A DNA stretch of 64,000 nucleotides from Terriglobia bacterium (GCA_020073375.1 JAIQFG010000009.1:1-64000); one strand, 5' to 3'; positions 7,650 to 16,876 are shown, counted from the stretch's first letter. Notes: a model not told the origin generated them from the letters alone. A program made the numbers and translations.

Positions 7650-8069
7650 ATGGAATACATAATCGGCGTTGTTCTTTCAATCGCGGTATGCGTTTTCGCT
7701 CTGCTTGCCGGGCTTGATCGTGATCGCGTTTTCTACCCGACCATGCTGGCCGTTATCGCCACGTATTACATTTTGTTTGCCGTCATCGGGACTTCCCACC
7801 GCGCGATATGGATCGAGTCGCTCGTTGCGGGTTTCTTTCTGGGGATTGCCGTGGCGGGGTTTAAAACGAATCTCTGGTTTGTCGTCGCAGCTCTAGCGGG
7901 GCATGGAGTGTTTGACTTTTTTCACCATCTGTTCATCGAGAATCCGGGGGTCCCCGTGTGGTGGCCCGGTTTCTGCCTGGCGTTTGACGTTATCGCCGGC
8001 GGGTTTCTTACTTTGCTCCTGATCAAACGCGCCAACTTTTCATGGACGGCCTTCACGTCGACTCGCTGA
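7650..8069 (+). CDS. Small polytopic membrane protein
   Basis: The 139-residue protein contains about four hydrophobic segments (residues 3-20, 28-47, 55-90, 108-128). A polar loop HGVFDFFHHLF lies between the third and fourth, with histidines that could bind a metal. It starts at the ATG at 7650 after a weak GTGAGGATAGG site. It resembles uncharacterised small membrane families; no function is assigned. It is the last plus-strand gene before the tRNA. Confidence 0.65.
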   Translation: MEYIIGVVLSIAVCVFALLAGLDRDRVFYPTMLAVIATYYILFAVIGTSHRAIWIESLVAGFFLGIAVAGFKTNLWFVVAALAGHGVFDFFHHLFIENPGVPVWWPGFCLAFDVIAGGFLTLLLIKRANFSWTAFTSTR

Positions 8070-8206
8070 TCTGCGCATAATGATTTCTGTGCCGTGTGAT
8101 GCTAAAGCAACCGGCCACCGGATCGAGAGCTTCAATGGACGGAGAGCGGCACCGAACGCGCAAAAACAGGGGTGGCGAAAACGTGATTAAGTCGATCGAA
8201 ATAAAG

Positions 8207-8283
8207 TGGTAGGCCCGTGCGGACTCGAACCGCAGACCTCTACCGTGTCAAGGTAGCGCTCTAACCAACTGAGCTACGGGCCT
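8207..8283 (-). tRNA. tRNA-Val (anticodon GAC)
   Basis: On the minus strand the acceptor AGGCCCG pairs with CGGGCCT, followed by discriminator A and encoded CCA. The D arm is GCTCAGTTGGTTAGAGC. The anticodon arm is CTACC-TTGACAC-GGTAG, giving anticodon GAC. The T arm contains GGTTCGAGTCC. It is 77 nt including CCA. No integrase or direct repeat of the tRNA end is seen nearby, so it is not obviously an attachment site. Confidence 0.97.
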
Positions 8284-8706
8284 TCATAGGCGACAAACTG
8301 CTTCGCAACGCACCGCGGACCTGTCCGATGGAATCGGCCCGTTCCAGCCAACCGGGCGTCGGCCAATCGAAGAGAATGAATTCTATCACAGGGGAAGGAT
8401 TGTGCGGGAATCGGCGCACCCGATTCTTGTAATCCGGTTTGCGGGAGCCGCCTGCAGGCTTGAAATTCCGGCGAGCGCAAAATTTCCGTGGCAATTCGAT
8501 AATTTCCACATCTTTTTTCCGCTCGAATTTTTCCGGCGCGCCGGAAACTGTGTTAAGGTTCGCATGCGGGCCGGGCGCGTGAAAACAGGGGCAAGGCCGT
8601 TCCGGATCGTCGCGGGCATCTTGTGTCCGGCGGGAATGGCACCACTAGGGGTAGACAACTTGAGCACGCACTATCGAAGATTTTGTGTTTCGGCCCTCGT
8701 TTTCCC
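8284..8706. other. Intergenic region upstream of the nrdJ promoter
   Basis: Short frames exist on both strands but lack ribosome-binding sites and coding character. No RNA gene or repeat is recognised. Confidence 0.4.
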
Positions 8707-8735
8707 TTGACAGAATTTTCCCATTTGTTTACATT
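8707..8735 (+). promoter_or_regulatory. Sigma-70-type promoter upstream of nrdJ
   Basis: A perfect -35 TTGACA (8707-8712), a 17-bp spacer and a -10 TACATT (8730-8735) point toward nrdJ. Transcription from here would give a leader of about 360 nt before the start codon. Confidence 0.6.
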
Positions 8736-8741
8736 GCGCCG

Positions 8742-9101
8742 TCAGATTCGGAGGAACGTAATTCGGCAAGCGGTCAACCCTTCACCCCGGGAACGCCGCC
8801 AAGTCGTCTAACGCAACCTGCCGGAATTTTTCAGAGACATCGTGGAGGCGCCCTTCCACTCCCCGTCGCCGACGCTCCCAGCGCTGCCGGCGAGGCGTGA
8901 CGCAAATTCGTAGACGCGCAAGCGGCTATGGAGATGCGCTAGAAGGGTTTTTTTCTTTTTCGGTGCCCGTAAAATTCCGGTTTCCCATCGAATCCAGCAG
9001 CGGCCTGCTGAGAATCAGGCAGCTGCGTGCTCCCGGCTCCATTCGGGAGTAAAATACAAGGGTCCCCTCAGCGCGGGGGGGCCCACCTGCGCGGAGGAAT
9101 A
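8742..9101 (+). promoter_or_regulatory. Long structured 5' leader of nrdJ
   Basis: The leader contains a GCGCA/TGCGC hairpin (about 8915-8935) followed by a T7CT5 tract near 8947-8960, which resembles an attenuator. Two hairpins near the gene follow: CTCCCG/CGGGAG at about 9029-9048, and GGGTCCCC/GGGGGCCC at about 9060-9083. I could not match the conserved core of a cobalamin riboswitch or an NrdR box, so the ligand or regulator is unknown. Confidence 0.35.
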
Positions 9102-11918
9102 ATGGCACACACGAAAATGAGTTTGAACGACAAGTCGGTACTCCCCCCCAGCACCACTGCTCCCGCCGATGTGGAGGTCCGCACCGGGCTGGAGTTTCCA
9201 AGATACTTTACCGACGGACGCACATCGCCGTTTGATGCCGTTGAATGGGAGCGCCGCGTCGCGCTGATCGGCAACGAAAAGGGCAAGACGATTTTCCGCC
9301 AGGAAGACGTGGAAGTACCGAAGACCTGGTCGCAGACGGCGACCAATATCGTCGCTTCAAAATATTTTCACGGAAAGCCAAATACGCCCGAGCGCGAAAA
9401 CTCGGTACGCCAGCTTATCAGCCGCGTGGTGAACACCATCGTCCGCTGGGGCGAGCAGGGCGGCTACTTCGCGAACGCCGCATCGCGCGACGCTTTCCGC
9501 GACGAATTAACGCACCTGCTGGTCGAGCAGAAGATGGCCTTCAACTCCCCGGTCTGGTTCAACGTCGGCGTGCAGCCCAAGCCGCAATGCTCGGCCTGCT
9601 TCATCAATTCGGTCGAGGACAACATGGAATCGATCATGAACCTGGCCAAGACCGAAGGCATGCTCTTCAAGTGGGGCTCCGGCACAGGCACGAATTTCTC
9701 GACCTTGCGCGGCAGCCGCGAAACTCTTTCCGGCGGCGGCATCGCGTCCGGCCCGGTCAGTTTCATGAAGGGTTTCGACGCCTTCGCCGGCGTGATCAAG
9801 TCCGGCGGCAAGACGCGCCGCGCCGCCAAAATGGTCATCCTGAACGTGGATCATCCAGACATCGCCGAATTCATCGACTGCAAGATGAAGGAAGAGCACA
9901 AGGCCCAGGTCCTGATCGAGCAGGGTTACGATCCCTCGATCGACGGTGAGGCCTACTCCTCCGTCTACTTCCAGAATGCCAATCACTCCGTCCGCGTGAC
10001 CGACGAATTCATGCAGGCGGTCGAAGACGATCGCGACTGGTGGACGCGCAACGTGAACGACGGAAATCCCGTCGAGAAATACAGCGCGCGCGAACTGCTG
10101 CACCGCATGGCCGATTCCGCCTGGCATTGCGGCGATCCCGGCATGCAGTACGACACCACGGTGAACCGCTGGCACACCTGCAAGAACACGGCGCGCATCA
10201 ACGCCTCCAATCCCTGCTCCGAATACATGTTCCTGGACGACACGGCCTGCAACCTGGCGTCACTCAACCTGATGAAGTACCTGAACTCAAACGGCAGCTT
10301 CGACGTCGACGCCTTCCGTCACGCCGTGGACGTCACCATCACGGCGCAGGAAATTCTGGTGGACAACGCCAGCTACCCGACGCCGCGAATCGCCGACAAC
10401 TCGCACAAGTTCCGCCCGCTTGGCCTTGGCTACGCCAACCTGGGCGCGCTGCTCATGTCCATGGCGCTGCCCTACGATTCCGACGGCGGGCGCGACATGG
10501 CCGGCGCGGTTACCGCGCTGATGTGCGGCGAGGCCTACGCGCAATCCGCGCGCGTGGCCGAGCGGCTGGGCCCGTTCGCCGGGTACGCCGTCAACCGCGA
10601 ACCAATGCTCGATGTGATCCGCATGCACCGCGATTCACTGCGCCCGCTCAAGCCCGAAAACGTGCAGCCCTCGCTTCTGGGCGCCGCGCAGACGGCCTGG
10701 GATACGGCGCTCGCGCTCGGTGAAAAGTTCGGCTACAAGAATTCGCAAGTCACCGTGCTCGCTCCCACCGGCACCATCGGCTTCATGATGGATTGCGACA
10801 CCACCGGCGTCGAACCGGACCTGGCGCTTGTGAAATACAAGAAACTCGTCGGCGGCGGCGTCATCAAGATCGTCAACAACACCGTCCCGCAAGCGCTGAT
10901 GAGCCTGGGCTATTCGCCGGAGGAAACCTCGCAAATCGTTTCCTACATTGACCGCAACGGAAAGATCGAAGGCGCGCCCGGATTCAAGCCCGAGCATCTG
11001 GCTATCTTCGATTGCTCGCTGGCCACCGAGGGCGGGCGTTCGATCGCCTGGCGCGGCCACCTGAAAATGATGGCTGCCGCTCAGCCGTTTCTTTCCGGCG
11101 CGATCAGCAAGACCATCAACATGCCCGAGGAATCCACGGTCGAAGACATCATGCAGGCGTACATCGAATCGTGGAAGCTGGGCGTGAAAGCCGTGGCCAT
11201 CTACCGCGACAATTCCAAGGGTTCGCAGCCGCTCTCCGCCGCCGGCGATAAAAAAGACACCGCGCAACAGGCGCAGATCGCAGCAAAGGCCGCCGAAACC
11301 CCATCTCCAGTTGCCGAACAGGCCGAACTCTTCCAGCGCGCCCTTCGCCGCAAGCTGCCCAGCGAGCGCGCGTCCATCACCCATAAATTCTCCATCGGCG
11401 GCCACGAAGGCTACATCACCGTTGGCATGTATGAGAGTGGAGAGCCGGGCGAGATCTTCATCAAGATGGCCAAGGAAGGCTCGACGCTTTCCGGTTTCAT
11501 GGACGGCTTCGCGCTTTCGGTTTCCATCGGCCTGCAATACGGCGTGCCGCTCAAGGCCCTGGTGGACAAGTTCATCAACACGCGCTTTGAGCCCGCCGGC
11601 TACACTGGACATCCGGCCATCCCATACGCCAAATCCGTGCTCGATTACATCGCGCGCTGGCTCGGCGGACGATTTATCTCCCCCGAATACCTGACGCACA
11701 GCGGCGATGCCGCGCTGCCGGCCACAACGGTCGTTGCCACGCCCGTCGCTCCGCCCGCGCTGCTCGCATCCAGAAACGACGATCCGCCGTCGGCCCAGGC
11801 AAGTGCGCGCCCCATGTTCGACGGCGCGCCCACCTGCTCCGAGTGCGGCATGTTGATGACGCCGAACGGCGCCTGCTACAAGTGCGAAAACTGCGGCGGC
11901 ACCTCGGGCTGCAGTTAG
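9102..11918 (+). CDS. nrdJ: Vitamin B12-dependent ribonucleoside-diphosphate reductase (class II)
   Basis: The 938-residue protein reduces ribonucleotides to deoxyribonucleotides using adenosylcobalamin instead of a diferric subunit, so it works with or without oxygen. I start at the ATG at 9102, which follows GGAGGA. Visible hallmarks are the redox Cys region CSACFIN (C163/C166), the active-site NPCSE with N370, C372 and E374, and the APTGTIGFMMD loop. The C-terminal tail is CSECGMLMTPNG...CYKCENCGGTSGC, whose cysteines re-reduce the active site or bind zinc. Length and order fit the NrdJ/NrdZ family. It is monocistronic, with a promoter about 370 nt upstream and a repeat hairpin directly after the stop. 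Confidence 0.97.
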   Translation: MAHTKMSLNDKSVLPPSTTAPADVEVRTGLEFPRYFTDGRTSPFDAVEWERRVALIGNEKGKTIFRQEDVEVPKTWSQTATNIVASKYFHGKPNTPERENSVRQLISRVVNTIVRWGEQGGYFANAASRDAFRDELTHLLVEQKMAFNSPVWFNVGVQPKPQCSACFINSVEDNMESIMNLAKTEGMLFKWGSGTGTNFSTLRGSRETLSGGGIASGPVSFMKGFDAFAGVIKSGGKTRRAAKMVILNVDHPDIAEFIDCKMKEEHKAQVLIEQGYDPSIDGEAYSSVYFQNANHSVRVTDEFMQAVEDDRDWWTRNVNDGNPVEKYSARELLHRMADSAWHCGDPGMQYDTTVNRWHTCKNTARINASNPCSEYMFLDDTACNLASLNLMKYLNSNGSFDVDAFRHAVDVTITAQEILVDNASYPTPRIADNSHKFRPLGLGYANLGALLMSMALPYDSDGGRDMAGAVTALMCGEAYAQSARVAERLGPFAGYAVNREPMLDVIRMHRDSLRPLKPENVQPSLLGAAQTAWDTALALGEKFGYKNSQVTVLAPTGTIGFMMDCDTTGVEPDLALVKYKKLVGGGVIKIVNNTVPQALMSLGYSPEETSQIVSYIDRNGKIEGAPGFKPEHLAIFDCSLATEGGRSIAWRGHLKMMAAAQPFLSGAISKTINMPEESTVEDIMQAYIESWKLGVKAVAIYRDNSKGSQPLSAAGDKKDTAQQAQIAAKAAETPSPVAEQAELFQRALRRKLPSERASITHKFSIGGHEGYITVGMYESGEPGEIFIKMAKEGSTLSGFMDGFALSVSIGLQYGVPLKALVDKFINTRFEPAGYTGHPAIPYAKSVLDYIARWLGGRFISPEYLTHSGDAALPATTVVATPVAPPALLASRNDDPPSAQASARPMFDGAPTCSECGMLMTPNGACYKCENCGGTSGCS

Positions 11919-11926
11919 CCCGAATT

Positions 11927-11956
11927 GGTGGCACAGGCTTCAGCCTGTGCGGTTTT
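11927..11956 (+). repeat. Single arm of repeat family B (variant GGTGGCACAGG) after nrdJ
   Basis: CACAGGC-TTCA-GCCTGTG hairpin followed by CGGTTTT lies about 10 nt after the nrdJ stop codon and could terminate its transcript. There is no second inverted arm. Confidence 0.7.
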
Positions 11957-12073
11957 CCACCGATAGGAGTACGCAGTACCCAATGGAATCGGATTCAGCA
12001 AAGGGCACGGTTCGCCGTGCCCTTTGTTTTTGATTCGCTGGATCAAGAAATTATTAGTTCACGAAAAGAAAAA

Positions 12074-12097
12074 CCGCCGGCGGGACGCCGGCGCCAC
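12074..12097 (+). repeat. Degenerate single arm of repeat family A
   Basis: GCCGGCGGGACGCCGGCGC matches the right arm of the GCCGGCG doublets elsewhere in the window. It has no partner and ends in CCAC instead of CTAC. Confidence 0.6.
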
Positions 12098-12119
12098 CAG
12101 GCTAATCGAAATACATTCA

Positions 12120-12599
12120 ATGGATGCCCCGATCAGTTCGCCTCTTCTCCTGCGGCAGGTAATTCCTCCGCTCACGGCGCGCACCGCCGAAGGCAAAATC
12201 GTTCGCGCCTGGGATTACAAACAGAAGCGTCCACTAGTCATCGCCTTTCTTCATTCCGATTGCGCGCTTTGCGCCGCGTGGCTGGAGCAATTCGCCGCGA
12301 GCGCCGCCGGTCTAGCCGAGCGCGAAGCGGTTGCGCTCCTGATTTACGCCGAAACCCCGCCACGCAAAGCCGCGGAACTCGCGCCGCCGCTGATTGCAGC
12401 TTCCGACGCAACCGGACATTCCCATCGCGCGTTCCTTGGCCGCGAGGCTTTCTCCCCCGCAGGTCTGGGCCGTGTGGGTGTCTTCGTCACTGATCGCTAC
12501 GGCGAACTGTATGGGCAATGGATCGGCCGCGATGCCGGGGAACTGCCCGCGCAGAATGAGATCCTCGACACTCTTAACGTCATTCAGATCATTTGTTAG
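12120..12599 (+). CDS. Thioredoxin-like/redoxin-fold protein
   Basis: The 159-residue protein starts at the ATG at 12120, beyond a repeat remnant. It has a thioredoxin-like fold pattern: a beta strand (RPLVIAFLHSDC) leads into a CxxC-like motif (SDCALCAAW, about residues 47-55). A later strand reads VGVFVTDRYGELYGQW. This is the layout of AhpC/TSA-like or peroxiredoxin-like families, though the usual proline-rich PxxxxxC signature is absent. No signal peptide is seen, so it is probably cytosolic. A thiol-disulfide role is an inference from fold and motif. Confidence 0.7.
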   Translation: MDAPISSPLLLRQVIPPLTARTAEGKIVRAWDYKQKRPLVIAFLHSDCALCAAWLEQFAASAAGLAEREAVALLIYAETPPRKAAELAPPLIAASDATGHSHRAFLGREAFSPAGLGRVGVFVTDRYGELYGQWIGRDAGELPAQNEILDTLNVIQIIC

Positions 12600-13017
12600 G
12601 AAACTGTGCGTTTGGAATTGGCGCCAGGAAGAAGGCCGGGCTGATTGCTCACAGGAAGGATCGGCTGAAGCCGGGGACCCAGAAAAACTCCCCGCAAAAA
12701 TCGAAAGGGGCTCGTTTCCGAGCCCCTTCCAGCAAAACCCCATTTCACCCCATCCCGGCAAAAGCCGAGATTCGATCACCACCCCGGGAAATACTCAAAA
12801 CCACTTGACCTCTACTAGTGCAAGCTGTGTGCCAAATTATCCCCATTCCACGCTCTCTATATAAAATGCACATAATAAATACTTTAGATGAAGATTGCGC
12901 CTACGATCCATAATGCGGCCTATAAATATATACAATTTTTCACATTATTCGGTCCTGCTTCGTACGGTCTTTGGGATATGCGGCCCGCTAATCGCCCATC
13001 CGCAACCTGTCTTAGGA
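12600..13017. other. Intergenic region with an AT-rich island
   Basis: No gene is seen. 12836-12962 is markedly AT-rich for this GC-rich DNA (TATATAAAATG and TATAAATATATAC stretches). It ends about 60 bp from the glmM stop. Confidence 0.4.
12707..12726 (-). terminator. Hairpin, possible terminator of the cdaA-cdaR-glmM operon
   Basis: GGGGCTCG-TTTC-CGAGCCCC is an 8-bp perfect stem. On the minus strand it is followed by TTTCGATTTTTG. It lies about 290 nt after the glmM stop, so the link is tentative. Confidence 0.45.
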
Positions 13018-14361
13018 CTACGCCCCGATGGCGGAGCGAATGGCGGAGGCCAGCGTCTCGGCCCACAGGGTCACATCTTCGGCGTGCTCGGCTTCGACCA
13101 TGACGCGCGCTTTGGGCTCGGTGCCTGAGTAGCGGACCACCACGCGGCCAGCGGCGCCGAGCGTCTTCGTAGCCTTATCGATTGCGGCGGAAACCAGGGG
13201 CAGGGACTCCAGGGGAGGTTTGGACTTTACTTTCACGTTGACGATCGTCTGCGGATAAACCTTCAGGCCGCGCACAAGGTCATCGAGCGGCCCGCGTAGC
13301 GCAACCAGGCAGGCGATTTTCAGCGCGGTGAGCAAGCCGTCGCCGGTGGTCGCATCGTCCAGAAAAATAATGTGACCGGACTGCTCCCCGCCCAGATTTG
13401 CGCCGCTGCGCAGCATTTCTTCCAGGACGTAGCGGTCGCCCACGGGCATGCGGGCAAGGCTCAGGCCCTCGGATTCAAGAATACGTTCCAGGCCCAGGTT
13501 TGCCATCGTCGTGCCGATCACGCGGCCGCCGTGCAACTGTCCGGCGGATTTCAGGTACCGCGCCGCGGCCAGGAGCACGCCGTCGCCGTCGATGTGTTGG
13601 CCGCTCGCGCTGACGAACATGGCACGGTCGGCATCGCCATCAAACGCCACGCCCAGAGCGGCGTGCGTCGCGAGCACTTTTTCGCGCAAGTGTTCCGGGT
13701 GCAGCGACCCGCAGCCGTCGTTGATGTTCCGGCCATTGGGCTGATCGTGAATCGCGATCACATCGGCCCCGAGTGAGCGGAAAAGTGCAGGTCCAAGCTG
13801 GCTGGCGGCGCCATTGGCGCAATCCAGAACGAGTTTCATTCCCGCGAATTTGGCGCCCGGAATGATTCTCCCGCGCAGGTACTCCAAATACTCTTCGTCG
13901 AGCGAGCGGTCGACGGGCACGGGCACGCCGTGCGGCGCGGTTTCACGCCCTTTATGCTCGTGAATTTCGATTTCCAGGTGCTCCTCGACTTCATCCGGGA
14001 ATTTCATGCCGGTTCCGGCAAACAGCTTCACGCCGTTATCGTGAAAGGGATTGTGCGATGCGGAGATGACCATGCCCGCGGAGAATTTTTTCTGCCGCAC
14101 CAGGCATGCGACGCCTGGCGTGCTGATCACTCCCGCGGAGAGAAATTCCACGCCGTCATCGGCAAGCCCGGCGGCGAGTTGCGAGGCGATGTGCGGGCCC
14201 GATTCGCGCGTATCCATGCCGATCAGGACGCGCGGCTTGGGGTCGATTTTAAGAAGATATTTTCCGAGCGAGCGCGCGACCCCGTAAAGAGTCGCGTCGT
14301 CCAGCGGGTAAGTGCCGGGGATGCCGCGGATGCCGTCTGTGCCGAACAGTTCCTTAGTCAT
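13018..14361 (-). CDS. glmM: Phosphoglucosamine mutase
   Basis: GlmM converts glucosamine-6-phosphate to glucosamine-1-phosphate for UDP-GlcNAc, and so for peptidoglycan and LPS. The 447-residue protein starts at MTKELFGTDGIRG (14361), the conserved N-terminus of the family; the upstream extension is not conserved. The phosphoserine loop ISASHNP has S102. The Mg-binding DGDADR is at residues 241-246, and the sugar-binding GEQSGH and C-terminal RYSGTEP phosphate loop are present. It is the last gene of a cdaA-cdaR-glmM operon, the arrangement known from Firmicutes, where GlmM binds and inhibits CdaA. Confidence 0.97.
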   Translation of the reverse strand: MTKELFGTDGIRGIPGTYPLDDATLYGVARSLGKYLLKIDPKPRVLIGMDTRESGPHIASQLAAGLADDGVEFLSAGVISTPGVACLVRQKKFSAGMVISASHNPFHDNGVKLFAGTGMKFPDEVEEHLEIEIHEHKGRETAPHGVPVPVDRSLDEEYLEYLRGRIIPGAKFAGMKLVLDCANGAASQLGPALFRSLGADVIAIHDQPNGRNINDGCGSLHPEHLREKVLATHAALGVAFDGDADRAMFVSASGQHIDGDGVLLAAARYLKSAGQLHGGRVIGTTMANLGLERILESEGLSLARMPVGDRYVLEEMLRSGANLGGEQSGHIIFLDDATTGDGLLTALKIACLVALRGPLDDLVRGLKVYPQTIVNVKVKSKPPLESLPLVSAAIDKATKTLGAAGRVVVRYSGTEPKARVMVEAEHAEDVTLWAETLASAIRSAIGA

Positions 14362-14477
14362 CGTGGAGTCGGGCGCGGGCTTTTCATGAAGCCCGCGCAA
14401 AGGAGATGCCTGACGCAATCAGAACGATCGGGCCCTTTGGATTTGCCCTCGAATTTTTGAGTCTAGCACAGGCGGGG

Positions 14478-14888
14478 TTAATCGACCGGAGGAGGAGGCC
14501 CGCTGCGTGGCACAAGAGTAACGTGAATTTCGGCGGGAGAAACTTCCACGACCGTCGCGCCAAACGGCGCACCCACCATGTCCGGAGTGACCCTAATGAC
14601 GGATGCTCCCTGTTTTGCGTCCTTCATATCCAGCAACAGGCTCAAGTCGGCAGGCACCATGCGCCGCAACAGGGCGGAACGCCCACGCACACGGATGCGC
14701 GCGGTATTGGGCATGTCCCCGGACATTTCCAATTGCGGCGGCATGCTGGCGAATTCCAGCGGCACCTGGAAGCCCACCTCGGCGAAAGGCTCCGCCGTAT
14801 AAGTGACCCACAGGAAAAAGGAAATCCCCAGCGCCAGCAGTTTCAGCCCCGCGTTGGCGAACACGTAGTTGCGCAGAAAACGCTTCAT
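14478..14888 (-). CDS. cdaR: YbbR-domain regulator of diadenylate cyclase (CdaR-like)
   Basis: The 136-residue protein has one N-terminal transmembrane helix (about residues 10-30, LKLLALGISFFLWV) and then a single YbbR domain outside the membrane (about residues 40-125). CdaR proteins of Firmicutes usually carry several YbbR domains, so this is a short version. It sits 4 bp after cdaA and 116 bp before glmM on the same strand. In characterised systems CdaR binds CdaA and modulates c-di-AMP synthesis. Confidence 0.9.
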   Translation of the reverse strand: MKRFLRNYVFANAGLKLLALGISFFLWVTYTAEPFAEVGFQVPLEFASMPPQLEMSGDMPNTARIRVRGRSALLRRMVPADLSLLLDMKDAKQGASVIRVTPDMVGAPFGATVVEVSPAEIHVTLVPRSGPPPPVD

Positions 14889-14892
14889 TGGC

Positions 14893-15723
14893 TTATCTTC
14901 GCACCGTGGTGCGCGCGCTGGCGAGCGCCGCGGGCAGCACCATGGTCGTTCTGCGGCGGGATACCATTTCGTTCAAGCGGTCGCTCAAATCCTCGGGGGA
15001 AAGATTTGTCTGAATGGAGCCGGCGGATGCGACCGAAATCGATCCCGTTTCCTCGGAAACCAGAACCACCAGGCAGTCGCTATCCTCTGTGATTCCGATC
15101 GCCGCGCGATGCCGCGTTCCCAGCTGCTTGGAGATCATCGGGTTCAGGGAAAGCGGCAGGAAACATCCGGCGGCCGCGACGCGCGATCCCTCGATGATCA
15201 CCGCGCCATCGTGCAGCGGAGAGCCGGGGCGGAAAATCGAAACCAGCAAATCGTAGGAAAGCTTTGCGTCCAGGGGAATTCCGCTTTCGATATAGGTTCT
15301 CAGCCCCGCCTGCCGCTCGACCACGATCAGCGCGCCGATTCGATTTTGTGAAAAGAACTCGGCGGCCATGACGATGTCGTCATAGGTAGCCTTCGGGTTG
15401 GACGACGCGAATCGCATCATCGAAAGATTCCGGCCCACGCGCGAAAGCGCCCTGCGGATCTCCGGCTGAAATAAAATAATGAGGGCAATGGCCACGTAAG
15501 GCAGCAGCGTGGTGAGCAGCCATTCGACCATCTCGAGGCGCGCCCAGCGGGCTCCCCAATACGACACGGCAAGCAGGCCGATGGCCACCAGCATTTGCAC
15601 GGCGCGCGTTCCGCGCAGCAATCGCAGCAGATAATAGATCAGCGTCGCAATAATCAGGATGTCCAGCGCGGCTCGGAAGTCCAGGCGCGCGAGCGGAGTC
15701 ACAGGGAATGCGGCGGCGGGCAT
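14893..15723 (-). CDS. cdaA: Diadenylate cyclase (c-di-AMP synthase)
   Basis: CdaA condenses two ATP to cyclic di-AMP. The 276-residue protein has three N-terminal membrane helices (about residues 18-38, 42-58, 68-86) and a cytosolic DAC domain. Both catalytic motifs are intact: DGA at residues 172-174 (LHDGAVII) and RHR at residues 204-206 (GTRHRAA). Residue and domain order match CdaA (formerly YbbP/DacA). It heads the cdaA-cdaR-glmM operon, tying c-di-AMP to cell-wall precursor supply. A divergent membrane transporter gene lies 82 bp upstream. Confidence 0.96.
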   Translation of the reverse strand: MPAAAFPVTPLARLDFRAALDILIIATLIYYLLRLLRGTRAVQMLVAIGLLAVSYWGARWARLEMVEWLLTTLLPYVAIALIILFQPEIRRALSRVGRNLSMMRFASSNPKATYDDIVMAAEFFSQNRIGALIVVERQAGLRTYIESGIPLDAKLSYDLLVSIFRPGSPLHDGAVIIEGSRVAAAGCFLPLSLNPMISKQLGTRHRAAIGITEDSDCLVVLVSEETGSISVASAGSIQTNLSPEDLSDRLNEMVSRRRTTMVLPAALASARTTVRR

Positions 15724-15805
15724 GGTGATCTCTTCTACGTTATCTCAGCCGCGCCGCCTACGGCAAGCCGCAGTTTCCCGGGGTGCGCGGGTATGCTAAG
15801 GTGAA

Positions 15806-16876
15806 ATGGGCCGATTTATGCAGATGGAAGAAGTCAAAATCTCGTCGCGCTCCAACCCTTCCCAGCGCATTATCGCCCTGGGAATTGTTTTCGCCTTTCT
15901 GTATGTGGCTTCGAGCATCCTGATGACCCTGCTGCTGGCCGTCCTGGTGGCCTATTTCCTGGATCCCGCCGTCGGAGTTCTGGAGCGAAACCATATTCCG
16001 CGCGCCCTGGGCGCCTTGCTGGTTCTGCTGGCGGTCAGCGCGATTTTTGTCGGGCTGGGATATCTGGTCGTTGTCCGCGCCGAGCAATTCGCCACCGACT
16101 GGCCGCGCTACAGCGCCGTCCTGCGCCATGCCACCACGGCATTTGACCGCCAGATTTCCACTGTGGAAAGGCAGGTCGAAGCCATCGCTCCTCTTGCGGA
16201 AAAAGGCCGCGCGCCGACGCGCGCGATCGAACCGCCGCCCATCCGCGAGTGGCTGTTTGCTGGCGTCGGCTCCCTGTATTCGATTTTGCTGGTGGCCACG
16301 TTCGTTCCTTTCCTTGTGTTCTTCATGCTGGCCGCCAAGCGACGCATCTGGAATGCCACAATGGTTTTATTTCCGGATGAGCACCGCGATCGCGTAAAAG
16401 AAGCGCTCGATAAAGTCAGCTCCATGCTGCGAAGCTTCGTGGCGGGCAATTGTCTGGTGGCGCTGATCCTGGCGCTTTCCAGCTGGGCATTTTTCCTGGC
16501 CATTCACCTGGATTATCCTTTTCTTACCGGAGGAGTTTCCGGCGTGCTGAATCTGGTGCCGTACCTCGGCGCCATCCTGGCATGGATTCCGCCGTTCCTG
16601 ATCGGCATGGCGCAGTGGAGCACAATCGGTCCGTACTTTGGAGTCGCCGCTGTGCTCACATTGCTGCACATCGTCGGTTTGAATATTCTGATGCCCGCGA
16701 TTGTGGGCCGCCGCGTCCATTTGAATGGCCTGGCGGTAACCATCGCCTTTCTGTTTTGGGGTTGGCTCTGGGGCGCGATCGGCTTGATCCTGGCGATTCC
16801 CATCACGGCCACGATCAAGGTGATTTGCGATTATACGGAGGGATGGGAGCCGTTCGGACACTGGCTGGGCGCGTAA
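15806..16876 (+). CDS. AI-2E family transporter (PF01594)
   Basis: The 356-residue inner-membrane protein has the usual seven to eight hydrophobic segments (first two at about residues 18-58 and 66-88; last block from about 210 to the end). It carries the family signature near the C-terminus (VPYLGAILAWIPPFLIG; HLNGLAVTIAFLFWG). Members export small molecules or act as Na+/H+ antiporters. The substrate is not predictable here. It is divergent from cdaA and followed 76 bp later by an MscS channel gene. Confidence 0.9.
   Translation: MGRFMQMEEVKISSRSNPSQRIIALGIVFAFLYVASSILMTLLLAVLVAYFLDPAVGVLERNHIPRALGALLVLLAVSAIFVGLGYLVVVRAEQFATDWPRYSAVLRHATTAFDRQISTVERQVEAIAPLAEKGRAPTRAIEPPPIREWLFAGVGSLYSILLVATFVPFLVFFMLAAKRRIWNATMVLFPDEHRDRVKEALDKVSSMLRSFVAGNCLVALILALSSWAFFLAIHLDYPFLTGGVSGVLNLVPYLGAILAWIPPFLIGMAQWSTIGPYFGVAAVLTLLHIVGLNILMPAIVGRRVHLNGLAVTIAFLFWGWLWGAIGLILAIPITATIKVICDYTEGWEPFGHWLGA

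Noticed and set aside
8207-8283. tRNA-Val as an integration site of a genomic island
   Set aside because: No integrase gene and no repeat of the tRNA 3' end were seen in the flanking sequence.
8402-8710. Hypothetical gene between tRNA-Val and nrdJ
   Set aside because: The frame has no ribosome-binding site, unusual composition and no recognisable motif, and its end overlaps the -35 region of the nrdJ promoter.
8742-9101. Cobalamin riboswitch before nrdJ
   Set aside because: The conserved B12-box core (GCCACTG-type) and adjacent loops were not found; only generic hairpins were. Infernal with the Rfam model would decide.
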